Assembly: GCF_029945965.1 (NCBI RefSeq)
Contig: NZ_JAQSDO010000006.1
Location: forward strand, 335,608-399,607
Reading direction: 5' to 3'
From: Thermomonas sp.
GTDB taxonomy: Bacteria; Pseudomonadota; Gammaproteobacteria; Xanthomonadales; Xanthomonadaceae
Length of the DNA: 64,000 nucleotides
The notes below the pieces were generated by a model, which was not told where the DNA came from, did not search any database, and saw only the letters and a program-made list of their open reading frames with translations. Numbering within the stretch: position 1 is the stretch's first letter; every line of letters begins with the position of its first letter. The position numbers and the translations under genes were made by a program. Below are positions 47,275 to 56,553 of this stretch, in pieces.

Positions 47275-48818
47275 GGCATGGGTCCAAAGAAGCTGCTGTC
47301 CACTGATTTCTCCGTGCCGTCAGCAGCTGTGACAATAATCCGCAGGTCGTGCCGGCCAGATGTTGCATTGCCTGCCACCATCGTCAGTGGCAGTGCCGCC
47401 ACCGAGCTTGCTTCAACCGAAATATCGGGTGACTCGCGCAGGTGCAGTCCGGACACGTCGGACTGGACTTTGACCGTATACAGCTGTTGCTGGTCGGTCT
47501 TGTTCACCAATTTGAGCGTGTAGCTGTTTTCAATACCTTCTGAGGACTCACGGTAGAGGGCGTTGCGATCACGCAACACCTCCACGATCAGCGGGGTGCG
47601 GTGCGCAACGCCCCAGGCCCAGGCCAGGATCAACCCGAGCAGGATCAAGCCGTACACCATGATGCGTGGACGCAATACGCGGGTGGCCTTGCCGTCGATC
47701 GCATTCTGGGTTGAATAGCGGATCAGGCCATGCGGATAGCCGACCTTGTCCATGACCGCGTCACAGGCATCGATGCAGGCGCCGCAGGCGATGCATTCGT
47801 ATTGCAGGCCGTTGCGGATGTCGATCCCGGTCGGGCACACCTGCACGCACAGGGTGCAGTCGATGCAGTCACCCAGTGCATCCGGCGCGAATTTTGGAAG
47901 CGGTACGGCGACCATGCCAGCGGCGGCCATCGTAATAGTGCCTGCTGCATGCACCTGCGCCGTCGCTGCGCTCGGATGTTGCGCCGAGCGGAACACGTAG
48001 TCGGAAGCGGTGGCCTCATCCAGCAGGCCGCGGGCGCGCTCCAGCACGCTGGCCAGGCCGCGCTTGCGCGGGCCGCGCGGTTCCCCGCGCATCGGGTCGT
48101 AGGCAATGATCAGCGTATTGCGGTCGAACATCGCGCTCTGGAAGCGCGCGTAGGGGCACATGTACTTGCACACCTGCTCACGCAGGAAGCCGGCATTGCC
48201 CCAGGTCGCGAGTGCATAGAAGAACACCCAGAACGTTTCCCAACCGCCCCACTGGAACGGATAGACACGCGCCGTCAGGTCGTGGATCGGCGTGAAGAAA
48301 CCCACGAAGGTAAAGCCCGTCCACAACGCGAACAGCAGCCACACCATGTGCTTGCTGCCCTTGCGCATCAGCTTCTCGCGGCTCCACGGGGCCGCATCGA
48401 GTTTCATGCGCTTGTGGCGGTCGCCTTCTATGGCGCTTTCCATCCACAGGAAGACCTCGGTCCACACGGTCTGCGGGCACGCATATCCGCACCACAACCT
48501 GCCGGCGAGCGCGGTGAAGAAGAACAGGGCAAGCGCGGCGATCATCAACAGCATTGCCAGGAACAGGAAGTCCTGCGGCCAGAACGTCATCCCCAACACG
48601 TAGAACTTGCGTGCAGGCAAATCGAACAGCACAGCTTGACGACCGTCCCACTTCAGCCACGGCATCAGGTAGTACATGCCGAGCAGCCAGAACACCGCCG
48701 CCACCCGCAAGCGGTTGAGCGGTCCGGAGACGTCACGCGGATAGACCTTGCGCTCGCTGACGTAGGCTGAGCCGCCGGTATCGATCACATCCAGTGGAAT
48801 CTGCTTGTTCGCCATCAT
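47271..48818 (-). CDS. ccoG: cbb3 oxidase accessory protein CcoG (ferredoxin-like)
   Basis: 515 residues. N-terminal membrane helices with GYACPQTVW, then two 4Fe-4S motifs (CIDCTLCVQVCP and CIACGACIDACD), and a C-terminal Ig-like domain. CcoG acts as a cupric reductase for oxidase assembly in other bacteria. Begins directly after the stop of the small membrane protein gene. Confidence 0.94.
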   Translation of the reverse strand: MMANKQIPLDVIDTGGSAYVSERKVYPRDVSGPLNRLRVAAVFWLLGMYYLMPWLKWDGRQAVLFDLPARKFYVLGMTFWPQDFLFLAMLLMIAALALFFFTALAGRLWCGYACPQTVWTEVFLWMESAIEGDRHKRMKLDAAPWSREKLMRKGSKHMVWLLFALWTGFTFVGFFTPIHDLTARVYPFQWGGWETFWVFFYALATWGNAGFLREQVCKYMCPYARFQSAMFDRNTLIIAYDPMRGEPRGPRKRGLASVLERARGLLDEATASDYVFRSAQHPSAATAQVHAAGTITMAAAGMVAVPLPKFAPDALGDCIDCTLCVQVCPTGIDIRNGLQYECIACGACIDACDAVMDKVGYPHGLIRYSTQNAIDGKATRVLRPRIMVYGLILLGLILAWAWGVAHRTPLIVEVLRDRNALYRESSEGIENSYTLKLVNKTDQQQLYTVKVQSDVSGLHLRESPDISVEASSVAALPLTMVAGNATSGRHDLRIIVTAADGTEKSVDSSFFGPMP

Positions 48819-49115
48819 TCAGCCTGGCGGCAACGGCCGGTTGAAGCGGCTGGCCGGGCGCAAAAGGATCCAGGTGAACAGGCTCGAGGACGCAGTCGCA
48901 AGCCAGAACATGAAGAAGCCGATGCTGTAGCCAAGTCCACGCGTCATTGGTAGCGATGGAAAGGTCATGTCGCGCAGCACCAGTGGATCGACGAAGGCGA
49001 AGAACACCATGGTCGCAACACCAGCGGCGAAGAAACTCGGCCACAGGATCGCGCCGACCATCTGCGCCAACGGTAGCGGCGGATGATCTAAACCCGGCGT
49101 GGTGAAACTGGTCAT
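48819..49115 (-). CDS. Small membrane protein of the cco cluster
   Basis: 98 residues with two predicted membrane helices (about 16-38 and 60-80). I do not recognise a named family. Its place between ccoP and ccoG, with tight spacing on both sides, suggests a part in cbb3 assembly or activity. Confidence 0.75.
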   Translation of the reverse strand: MTSFTTPGLDHPPLPLAQMVGAILWPSFFAAGVATMVFFAFVDPLVLRDMTFPSLPMTRGLGYSIGFFMFWLATASSSLFTWILLRPASRFNRPLPPG

Positions 49116-49125
49116 GGCATCCCGA

Positions 49126-50067
49126 TCATGGGGCGTTGCCGACGTTGGTGCCGGCGTCGGGGCGATGCGACAACGACCAGACATAGGCTGCAGCCAGGCG
49201 CACCCGGGTATCGCCCAGCAGGGCGCCATGCGCAGGCATCACGCCGTGGCGACCGTTGTTGATGGTCTGGCGCATTGCTGCCGTACTTTTGCCGTAAAGC
49301 CAGTAGTCGTCGGTCAGGTCAGGGGCGCCAAGCGCCTGGTTGCCCCTGGCGTCCACGCCATGGCAGCTGACACAAAGCCCTTCGTACAGGGTTTTGCCGC
49401 GTGCGGCGGCGTAATCAGCCCCGGCCGGCGCGCCATTTCCGCCTAGCTGGCGTACATAAGCGATCACGTAGTCGGTGGCATCCACGCCCCCCATTCCCGA
49501 CAACACCTTTCCCCATGGCGGCATCACGCCTTCGCGGCCATTGAGCACGGTTTCCAGGATCTGATCCGGCTTGCCGCCCCAATGCCAGATGTTGTCGGAC
49601 AGGTTGGGATAGCCAGTTGCGCCCTTTGCCGACGAGCCATGGCAGGTCGCGCACGTGTTGCCGAAGATCGAACGACCCAAACGGACCGCGTTCGCATCGC
49701 CCGCGAGCACGTTGATCGACTTGCCGTGGTAGGGCGCGAATGTTTTTTCCAGCCGTGCCGTGTCCGACGCAAGGTCGCGCGCGTGTTCGCCCTGCGAGGT
49801 CCACTTGCCGAGCCCCTGGTAACCACCCAGTCCGCCATACCAGGCCAGGTAGCCGATGGCGAACACGATCGTCAGGTAGAACAGGTTGATCCACCAGCGC
49901 GGCAGGGGCTTGTTGTACTCGGTGATGTCGCCATCCCAGACATGGCTGGTGTCATCCGGCTTGGCATCGCCGGGACGGCTTTTCGCCGACCACCACAGCA
50001 GCCAGACGCAGCCACCGATATTGATCACCACCAGCACGATCACATACCAGGACCAAGCGGTGCTCAT
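49126..50067 (-). CDS. ccoP: cbb3 oxidase diheme subunit CcoP
   Basis: 313 residues. Two N-terminal membrane helices, then two cytochrome c domains with CATCH and CVSCH heme sites and later Met ligands (GVMPPW, GVMPAH). Accepts electrons from soluble cytochromes and passes them to CcoO/CcoN. Overlaps ccoQ by 4 nt. Confidence 0.96.
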   Translation of the reverse strand: MSTAWSWYVIVLVVINIGGCVWLLWWSAKSRPGDAKPDDTSHVWDGDITEYNKPLPRWWINLFYLTIVFAIGYLAWYGGLGGYQGLGKWTSQGEHARDLASDTARLEKTFAPYHGKSINVLAGDANAVRLGRSIFGNTCATCHGSSAKGATGYPNLSDNIWHWGGKPDQILETVLNGREGVMPPWGKVLSGMGGVDATDYVIAYVRQLGGNGAPAGADYAAARGKTLYEGLCVSCHGVDARGNQALGAPDLTDDYWLYGKSTAAMRQTINNGRHGVMPAHGALLGDTRVRLAAAYVWSLSHRPDAGTNVGNAP

Positions 50068-50228
50068 GGTTTGTTCTCCACGGTACGGGTGCCGTCCGCG
50101 GTTTCCGCGTCATCCAGCGGCAGCTGCGCCGCGGCGTCGAAATCGGCGCGGCGGCGTGGGCTCCAGGCCCATGCCCAACCCGCCAGGAACAGGACCAGCA
50201 GTATCGAGGTGATGATTCCGGACAACAT
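50064..50228 (-). CDS. ccoQ: cbb3 oxidase subunit CcoQ
   Basis: 54 residues with one membrane helix (IITSILLVLFLAGWAWAWSP) and an acidic tail, the usual CcoQ form. ATG at 50228 lies 1 nt after the ccoO stop. Stabilises the oxidase complex. Confidence 0.9.
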   Translation of the reverse strand: MLSGIITSILLVLFLAGWAWAWSPRRRADFDAAAQLPLDDAETADGTRTVENKP

Positions 50229-50229
50229 C

Positions 50230-50856
50230 TTAACCTCCCTTGGGCGCGTGCTTGCCGAGCTGCTGCAGATAGGCCACGACCGCATCTAGCTCGGTCTTTC
50301 CGGCCACTGCCGCAGGAGCATCGGCAAGATCGGCATCGGTGTAGGGATCGCCGAGGCGCTTCAACGCACGCATATGCTGCTGGACCGTAGCGCCATCTAG
50401 TGTGTTGGTTGCCAGCCACGTGAAACTGGGCATGTTCGATTCGGGCACCACGTCGCGTGGATTCAACAAATGCGTGCGATGCCAGTCGTCTGAATACCGG
50501 CCGCCCACGCGTGCCAGGTCAGGACCTGTGCGCTTGGAACCCCACTGAAACGGACGGTCGTACACTGACTCCCCCGCCATCGAGTAGTGCCCGTAGCGCT
50601 CGGTTTCGAAACGCAGCGTGCGGATCATCTGCGAATGGCAGTTGTAGCAGCCTTCGCGGATGTAGATATCACGGCCGGCAAGCTCCAGCGCCGGATAGGG
50701 CTTGACCCCGGGCAACGGCTTGATCGCTTCGGCCTGATACATCAGCGGGACGATTTCGGCGAGTCCGCCGAAGGACACTGCGACCGCGATCAGCACGACC
50801 AGCAGGCCGACATTCTTCTCGATCTTCTCGTGCGGATTGGGCTTATGGGTACTCAT
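50230..50856 (-). CDS. ccoO: cbb3 oxidase monoheme subunit CcoO
   Basis: 208 residues. One membrane anchor near residues 15-38, then a cytochrome c domain with [11 protein letters not shown]. Family blocks [20 protein letters not shown] and [10 protein letters not shown] (Met ligand) follow. ATG at 50856 with GAGG upstream, 8 nt after the ccoN stop. Confidence 0.96.
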   Translation of the reverse strand: MSTHKPNPHEKIEKNVGLLVVLIAVAVSFGGLAEIVPLMYQAEAIKPLPGVKPYPALELAGRDIYIREGCYNCHSQMIRTLRFETERYGHYSMAGESVYDRPFQWGSKRTGPDLARVGGRYSDDWHRTHLLNPRDVVPESNMPSFTWLATNTLDGATVQQHMRALKRLGDPYTDADLADAPAAVAGKTELDAVVAYLQQLGKHAPKGG

Positions 50857-50864
50857 GGCATTCC

Positions 50865-52304
50865 TCAGGCTCGGGCTTCGGAAGCGTCGGGTGGTAGCAC
50901 GGCTTGTGGCATGATTTCGCCGGCGTCGCGCCAGGTCATCAAAACGTTCCATGCCATCAGCAGCATGCCGCTCAGCACCAACAGCCCGCCGAACAGGCGC
51001 GCCAGGTAGTAGGGATAAGTTGCGTTCAACGCTTCAACGAAGGTGTAGGTCAGGGTGCCGTCGGCATTGGTTGCACGCCACATCAGGCCCTGCATCACGC
51101 CTGCAATCCACATCGCGGCGATGTAAAACACCACGCCAAGCGTGTGCAGCCAGAAGTGGGTGTCGATCAGCTTCACTGAATGCATCTTGCCGGTGCCCAG
51201 CAGACGCGGCAGCAGCGCGTAGAGCGAGCCGATCGAAATCATCGCGACCCAGCCCAGCGCGCCCGCATGCACATGGCCAATGGTCCAGTCGGTGTAGTGG
51301 CTGAGCGAATTGACCGTCTTGATCGACATCATCGGCCCCTCGAAGGTGGCGATCATGTAGAAGCTCAGCGAGACGATCAGAAACTTCAGGATCGGGTCGG
51401 TGCGCAATTTGTGCCACACGCCCGACAACGTCATGATCCCGTTGATCGCGCCGCCCCACGAGGGCGCCAGCAGGATCAGCGAGAAGACCATGCCGACCGA
51501 CTGTGCCCAATCCGGCAACGCGGTGTAGTGCAGGTGGTGCGGCCCGGCCCACATGTAGACCGCGATCAATGCCCAGAAGTGCACGATCGACAAGCGGTAT
51601 GAATAAATGGGGCGCCCGCACTGCTTGGGCACGAAGTAATACATCATCCCGAGGAAGCCGGCGGTCAGGAAGAAACCCACCGCGTTGTGGCCGTACCACC
51701 ACTGCACCATCGCATCGACCGCGCCGCTGTAGATCGGATATGACTTCCACAGGCCGGCCGGGATCGCCAGGTTGTTGACGATGTGCAGCAGGGTAATGGT
51801 GATGATGTAGGCGCCGTAGAACCAGTTGGCGACGTAGATGTGCTTGACCTTGCGCTTGGCAATGGTGCCGAAGAACAGGATTGCGTAACACACCCAGACC
51901 ACCGCGATCAGCAGGTCGATCGGCCACTCGAGTTCGGCGTATTCCTTGCCCTGGGTGATGCCCAACGGTAACGTGATCGCCGCGGCCACGATGACCAGCT
52001 GCCAGCCCCAGAACACGAACGCCGCCAGCCGGTCGGACAGCAGGCGCACGTGGCAGGTGCGCTGGACCACGTGCAGGGACGTGGCGAACAGCGCGCTGCC
52101 GCCGAATGCGAAGATCACTGCATTGGTGTGCAGTGGCCGCAAACGTCCATAGCTCAGCCATGGGATGCTTTCACCCAGGGTTGGCCAGTAGAGCTGGGCG
52201 GCAATGAACACGCCCACCAGCATGCCCACGATCCCCCAGACCACGGTGGCGATGGAGAATTGAAGGACTACCTTGTCGTTGTAGGTGTTGCTCAGGGCCT
52301 GCAT
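50865..52304 (-). CDS. ccoN: cbb3 oxidase catalytic subunit CcoN
   Basis: High-affinity terminal oxidase core, 479 residues and about 12 helices. Heme/CuB ligand regions: [40 protein letters not shown] and [17 protein letters not shown] at 52304 with GGAG 6 nt upstream. Transcribed from an FNR-type promoter, 24 nt beyond which lies the divergent fnr side. Confidence 0.97.
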   Translation of the reverse strand: MQALSNTYNDKVVLQFSIATVVWGIVGMLVGVFIAAQLYWPTLGESIPWLSYGRLRPLHTNAVIFAFGGSALFATSLHVVQRTCHVRLLSDRLAAFVFWGWQLVIVAAAITLPLGITQGKEYAELEWPIDLLIAVVWVCYAILFFGTIAKRKVKHIYVANWFYGAYIITITLLHIVNNLAIPAGLWKSYPIYSGAVDAMVQWWYGHNAVGFFLTAGFLGMMYYFVPKQCGRPIYSYRLSIVHFWALIAVYMWAGPHHLHYTALPDWAQSVGMVFSLILLAPSWGGAINGIMTLSGVWHKLRTDPILKFLIVSLSFYMIATFEGPMMSIKTVNSLSHYTDWTIGHVHAGALGWVAMISIGSLYALLPRLLGTGKMHSVKLIDTHFWLHTLGVVFYIAAMWIAGVMQGLMWRATNADGTLTYTFVEALNATYPYYLARLFGGLLVLSGMLLMAWNVLMTWRDAGEIMPQAVLPPDASEARA

Positions 52305-52327
52305 GCGTATCTCCGGATTTCCCTGCA

Positions 52328-52369
52328 ATGGTAGGCAGCGCGGCCTGCAATCGACTTGATCTGAATCAA
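52328..52369 (-). promoter_or_regulatory. FNR-box class II promoter of ccoNOQP
   Basis: Perfect FNR site TTGAT-CTGA-ATCAA at 52356-52369. On the minus strand a -10 TACCAT follows at 52328-52333. The box centre is 41.5 nt upstream of the implied start (about 52321), the class II arrangement. The box is palindromic and also lies about 100 nt upstream of fnr. Confidence 0.85.
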
Positions 52370-52465
52370 TTCGCTGCTGCAGGTCGCGGTGCATCACGCT
52401 GAAGTATGTGCCATTGGTCAATACTAGGTCCTTGCGGCGCGCCAGCGCCGTGGCTGGACCCTTGC

Positions 52466-53251
52466 ATGAACGATCCAATTCCCCTTGACCTGGTGCGACT
52501 GCGCCGCAGTTGTGCCGAATGTTCGCTGCAACAGCTATGCCTGCCGGCGGGTATCGAGGGCGACGACCTGCGTCGGCTTGAGGACGTGGTGCAGCGTCGC
52601 CGTCCGCTGGAAGCTGGGGATCGCCTGTTCCGGGTCGGCGATGCGTTGCAGTCGGTATTCGTGGCCAGCGAAGGCACCATCAAAACAGTTGGCATCAGTG
52701 AAGCGGGCGAGGAACATGTGCTGGGCTTCCATCTGCCCGGTGAATTGTTCGGGCTGGATGCCATCGGAACCGGCTATCACCGCTGCGAAGCCATCGCGCT
52801 GGGCAAGGCGCGGGTTTGCGAATTGCCGTTCAATGAGCTGGCCGTTGTGGCCGCACAGTTGCCCAGCTTGCAGAGGCAGTTGCTGCGCGTGATGGGCCAG
52901 AGCAGCGACCGCGACCAGGATCATCTCGACGTATTGACGCGCCGCCAGGCCAGCGAGCGCATCGCGCTGTTTTTGCAAGGGTTGAGCCAGCGCTACCGGC
53001 GCATTGGCCAACCCGGTGATGAATTCCAGTTGCCGATGAGCCGCGAGGAGATCGCGCGCCATCTCGGCCTGGCAGTCGAAACCGTGAGCCGCAGCTTCAG
53101 CCGCCTGCACGAGGAAGGCGTCATCGCAGTGCGTGGTCGGTGGGTGCACATCATCGATGTCGCTGGCTTGAATGCCGCGGCAAGCGGTTGCGAAGTCGAG
53201 GCCAAGCGCGTCGAGGTCGTGCGCGCCGAGAAAGCACGCTCGCCGCGCTGA
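52466..53251 (+). CDS. fnr: FNR/Anr-type oxygen-sensing transcription regulator
   Basis: 261 residues. Fe-S ligands C16-x2-C19-x5-C25 and C107 match the E. coli FNR pattern. A cyclic-nucleotide-binding fold is followed by the helix-turn-helix with recognition helix [11 protein letters not shown] (E--SR, specific for TTGAT boxes). Divergent from ccoN and central to the window's anaerobic genes. Weak ribosome site before the ATG. Confidence 0.94.
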   Translation: MNDPIPLDLVRLRRSCAECSLQQLCLPAGIEGDDLRRLEDVVQRRRPLEAGDRLFRVGDALQSVFVASEGTIKTVGISEAGEEHVLGFHLPGELFGLDAIGTGYHRCEAIALGKARVCELPFNELAVVAAQLPSLQRQLLRVMGQSSDRDQDHLDVLTRRQASERIALFLQGLSQRYRRIGQPGDEFQLPMSREEIARHLGLAVETVSRSFSRLHEEGVIAVRGRWVHIIDVAGLNAAASGCEVEAKRVEVVRAEKARSPR

Positions 53252-53265
53252 CGCCGCCTCAGCGC
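53245..53265. terminator. Convergent hairpin spanning the fnr and SCO stop codons
   Basis: GCGCTGA (53245-53251) and TCAGCGC (53259-53265) form a 7-bp stem with a 7-nt loop. Each arm holds the stop codon of one of the two converging genes. There is only a weak T-rich stretch after it, so termination activity is uncertain. Confidence 0.45.
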
Positions 53266-53873
53266 AGGGCTTTCTTCACTTCCGCCACAAACTCGGGATC
53301 CGGCTGGCTGCCCATCTTCTCGGTGCGGGCCAGGATGCGGCCATTGGCATCCAACAGAACCAGTGCGCTGCTGTGGTTGAAGCCGCCATCGGCAAGCTTC
53401 CGATAACGGATGTTCAGCACGCCGGCCACTGCACGCACGTCCTTTTCAGGCGGCGATGCCAGTGTCCAGCGCTTGGTATCGAGCTTGCGCTTGTCGACCA
53501 CGGTCTTCAGCGTGGCCGGATCGTCGTTCTTCGGATCCATGCTGATCAGCAGGATGCCGAGCTTCTTTTGCTGAGTGGCATCCAGCTGTTGTTCGATCGC
53601 CTTGCCGGAATCCACGATCAACGGGCAGATGTACTGGCAGGAGGTGTAGAACATCGCGACCAGCTGCGGCTTGCCGCGGCGCGTGCCCCAGTCCGCGGTG
53701 TGGCCGTCCTGGTCGGTGAGCGGCAGCGACAGCTGGTACAGCGAATCGGCTGGCAAAGGGGCGGTCTTGCCCGCCGCGGCTGCATCAATAGGAAAAAGCC
53801 CAACCGACAACAAGCCACCCGCAAACAGCAGCATGCCGATGGCGAACACGCGGCCTCGGAAAATCTTTGTCAT
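53259..53873 (-). CDS. SCO1/SenC-family copper protein
   Basis: 204 residues. N-terminal membrane anchor/signal; thioredoxin fold with the copper-binding CQYIC motif and a His in FNHSSALVLLD. SCO proteins deliver copper or reduce thiols for cuproenzymes. It follows nirV and nirK in one operon (4-nt overlap with nirV), which points to copper-site maturation of NirK rather than of the oxidase. Confidence 0.92.
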   Translation of the reverse strand: MTKIFRGRVFAIGMLLFAGGLLSVGLFPIDAAAAGKTAPLPADSLYQLSLPLTDQDGHTADWGTRRGKPQLVAMFYTSCQYICPLIVDSGKAIEQQLDATQQKKLGILLISMDPKNDDPATLKTVVDKRKLDTKRWTLASPPEKDVRAVAGVLNIRYRKLADGGFNHSSALVLLDANGRILARTEKMGSQPDPEFVAEVKKALR

Positions 53874-54649
53874 TTCGCACTCCTTGCACAACGGAAACCC
53901 ATGTTCGCGGTAGCGTCGGCGCCGCTCAGCGACGACAGCATCGCGACCCGCATCAGTACCGCGTAGTTCTCGCGGTCGTTCATCGACAGTGCGCCTGCTC
54001 CGCAGAACTTGGCGGTATCGGCGTCACCCTGCTTGCGATTATCACCATCGACCAGCAAGGCGGAATAGTCTTCGGTCCATTCCCATACCAGTCCGTGCAT
54101 GTCCTGCACGCCGTACATATCTGGTGCCTGCAGGCCCACGCGCGGCAAGGCGCTGCTGGACGGACGTGAGTACCAGGCCAGGATGCGTTCGCGCCAAGCC
54201 GGATCGCTGCGCGCGTCGCGACGGGTTTCGTCAGACGCGGCGACGTATTCCCACTCCTGCCAGGTCGGCAGGCGTGCATCGATCGACTCGCAATACGCGC
54301 TCGCCGCGAACCAGCTGACCCAGGTCACCGGCTGGTCCGGCCTGGCGGCATCGCCAAGTTCTGTTGGTGAGGCCCAGTGCGACAGGTAGCGCTGTTCTGC
54401 GAACACCGGCGACACGCGGCCGCGTAGCCATTGCGGATCGCGCTTCACGAACGCGAGGAACTGCGCATTGCTGACGGGTGTACGCATCAGCGCAAATGGC
54501 TTAACCCGCGTGCCCTTGGACTCGTCTTCGTACTTCAGTGCGGAACGGAATGGCCCACCCGCAATCGCCGCGTACCTGATCCCCGTTGCGCCGACGGCGA
54601 GGCCGGCGAGGGGGATTGCGATCAACAACGCGAGCAGGGTACGGCGCAT
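53870..54649 (-). CDS. nirV: NirV-like protein (formylglycine-generating-enzyme fold)
   Basis: 259 residues with a signal sequence and the SUMF1/FGE-sulfatase domain (PVTWVSWFAASAYCESIDARLPTWQEWEY; GLVWEWTEDYSALL; MGFRCARS at the end). nirV genes of this fold accompany nirK in several denitrifiers; their role is unknown. Three nt separate it from the nirK stop. Confidence 0.83.
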   Translation of the reverse strand: MRRTLLALLIAIPLAGLAVGATGIRYAAIAGGPFRSALKYEDESKGTRVKPFALMRTPVSNAQFLAFVKRDPQWLRGRVSPVFAEQRYLSHWASPTELGDAARPDQPVTWVSWFAASAYCESIDARLPTWQEWEYVAASDETRRDARSDPAWRERILAWYSRPSSSALPRVGLQAPDMYGVQDMHGLVWEWTEDYSALLVDGDNRKQGDADTAKFCGAGALSMNDRENYAVLMRVAMLSSLSGADATANMGFRCARSAK

Positions 54650-54652
54650 CGA

Positions 54653-56185
54653 TCAGTGACCTTCGCCACCGGCATTGGCCGGCGCTGCGGCGCGTGCGGC
54701 CTTGGCATCATCGCGGCTGATCTGGCCGCCCGGGTTACCCCAGCTGTTGAGCACATAGGTGCCGATGTTGGCGACTTCGTCATCGGTCAGCTGCGCCATC
54801 GGCGGCATCACCGAGTTGTAGTCCTTGCCATTGACGGTGACCGGACCGGTCAGGCCGTGGGTGATGATCGAGGCGATGCGCTTCGGATCCTTGGCCAGTA
54901 AGTCGGACTTGGCCAGCGGCGGGAACACGCCTTCCATGCCGGCGCCATCGGGCTGATGGCAGGTCGAGCAGGTACCGGCGAACAACACCTTGCCGGCGGC
55001 GATCTGGTCTTCCTTGGTCAGCGTGCCGGCCTTGTAGGCCGCCGCGGCGGTGGTGATTGGCGTGCGGTTGGTGCCCGCGGCCTGGTCACCCAGGTACACC
55101 GCATCCACTTCCTTGCCTGAGTAGAGATCCTTGCGCTCAGGCCCCTCGGCCTTGAGGATCGCCAGCGCCCCCTTGTTGAACGCGCGGAAGATGCTGTGGT
55201 CGACGAGGATATAACTGCCCGGCACTTCGATGTGGAACTCGGCCATCATCGCGCCGCCGGATGGAATCAGCGTGGTCTGCACGTTCTCCTGGAACTTGGT
55301 GCCGCCTTCGTACCAGACCTTGTCGAAGATCTCGCCGATGACATGGAAGCTCGACACCAGGTTCGGACCACCGTTGCCCACGTACAGGCGCACGGTTTCA
55401 TTGGTCTTGGCGGTCAGCGCCTTGTCGCCGGTCAGCGCACCTTCCATGCCGTTGAACAGTACATAGGTCGGGCGTTCGTCGATCGCCTTTTCCATGTCGA
55501 ACGGCTGGTGGCCCTTCTCACGATATTTGCCGGTGGTGTAGAAGTCGCCCTGCATCACGTAGAACTCGCGGTCCACCGGCGGCAGGCCTTCCGGCGGCTC
55601 GACCAGGATCAGGCCGTACATGCCGTTGGCGATGTGCATGCCGACCGGCGCAGTCGCGCAGTGGTAGACGAACAGGCCGGCATTGAGCGCCTTGAAGGTG
55701 AAGCGGCTGACATGGCCGGGTGCGGTGAAGCTGGATGCAGCGCCGCCGCCTGGACCGGTCACGCCGTGCAGATCGATGTTGTGCGGCATCTTGCTGTCCG
55801 GCATGTTGCGCAGGTGGAACACCACCGTATCGCCCTGGCGCACACGGATGAAGCTGCCTGGCACGGTGCCGCCGAAGGTCCAGAAGGTGTAGGTGACGCC
55901 TTCGGAAATCGGCATCTCCTTTTCGATCACGTCGAGCTCCACGATGACCTTGGCTGGCGCATGCCGGCCGGTAGCCGGTGGCACGTTCGGCGGGCTGGTC
56001 AGAATCGCCTTGACCTCCGGACCTTGCGGCGGACCGAAGTCGCCCTTGGCCGAGCCACCGGTATCCGCGGTTGCCGCTGTTGCGATCTTCGTGTCCGCGT
56101 CCTGAGTCTTTCCGCTGCAACCGCTGAGCGTCAATGCCGCTGCGCCGAGCAGGCACCAGATCAGGCGCTCCGCAAAATAAGTCAT
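54653..56185 (-). CDS. nirK: Copper nitrite reductase NirK fused to cytochrome c, predicted lipoprotein
   Basis: Reduces nitrite to NO. Two cupredoxin domains carry all expected residues: type 1 copper at His135, Cys176, His184, Met189; type 2 at His140, His175 and the His in [10 protein letters not shown]. Catalytic Asp138 and the FHVIGEIF His are also present. A C-terminal cytochrome c domain (about 400-490, CSTCH) makes it a three-domain NirK. The signal peptide ends LSGC23, a lipobox, implying a lipid anchor. 510 residues. Confidence 0.95.
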   Translation of the reverse strand: MTYFAERLIWCLLGAAALTLSGCSGKTQDADTKIATAATADTGGSAKGDFGPPQGPEVKAILTSPPNVPPATGRHAPAKVIVELDVIEKEMPISEGVTYTFWTFGGTVPGSFIRVRQGDTVVFHLRNMPDSKMPHNIDLHGVTGPGGGAASSFTAPGHVSRFTFKALNAGLFVYHCATAPVGMHIANGMYGLILVEPPEGLPPVDREFYVMQGDFYTTGKYREKGHQPFDMEKAIDERPTYVLFNGMEGALTGDKALTAKTNETVRLYVGNGGPNLVSSFHVIGEIFDKVWYEGGTKFQENVQTTLIPSGGAMMAEFHIEVPGSYILVDHSIFRAFNKGALAILKAEGPERKDLYSGKEVDAVYLGDQAAGTNRTPITTAAAAYKAGTLTKEDQIAAGKVLFAGTCSTCHQPDGAGMEGVFPPLAKSDLLAKDPKRIASIITHGLTGPVTVNGKDYNSVMPPMAQLTDDEVANIGTYVLNSWGNPGGQISRDDAKAARAAAPANAGGEGH

Positions 56186-56393
56186 CTTGATTCCCCGTAG
56201 GCTTGGTCGTTGTTCGATGGATGTATTTTCAGTGTTCGAAAATTTCTCGCCGTGATCTGAATCAAGTACGGCAGTGACTAGCGTTTTGCAGGCTCCTGCA
56301 TGATGTGCGTGTGATGCATCGGATCCTCACCAACTTGTAGCAGACTTGATCCAACTCAAGATGATCAGCGTGTTTCGGCGTTAGCATTTCGAT
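56186..56393. promoter_or_regulatory. nirK/moaA divergent control region with two FNR boxes
   Basis: Box 1, GTGAT-CTGA-ATCAA (56252-56265), lies upstream of nirK with a -10-like ATACAT on the minus strand at 56221-56226. Box 2, TTGAT-CCAA-CTCAA (56346-56359), lies upstream of moaA with a -10 TAGCAT at 56382-56387. Box 2 is centred 41.5 nt from the implied start near 56394. Each box has one mismatch to the FNR consensus. An NO-sensing Dnr/NnrR homologue could also use them. Confidence 0.8.
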
Positions 56394-56399
56394 GTGGCA

Positions 56400-56552
56400 T
56401 GCGCTTGCGCAGGCCACAACTCCGAGTCGCCAAGCCTCTGGTTCCCTTCGGGAATACGGCCAGTCGACCGCAGTCATCACGCCATCATGGCGGGCGGCTG
56501 AAGGGTGGTCATGGAAACGCGACTGCCTCCCGTATTTGGAAAGGAGTCACAA
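56400..56552 (+). ncRNA. Moco-riboswitch-like leader of moaA
   Basis: The 160-nt transcript leader carries blocks that match the Moco RNA motif as I recall it: CACAACTCCGAG, a TTCCCTTCGGGAA hairpin, GGTCATGGAAACGCGACTGC, then CTCCCGTATTTGGAAAGGAG running into the ribosome binding site. The CCTCC stretch can pair with the GGAG of the Shine-Dalgarno, a route to translational control by molybdenum cofactor. Assignment rests on recalled motif similarity. Confidence 0.8.
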
Positions 56553-56553
56553 C

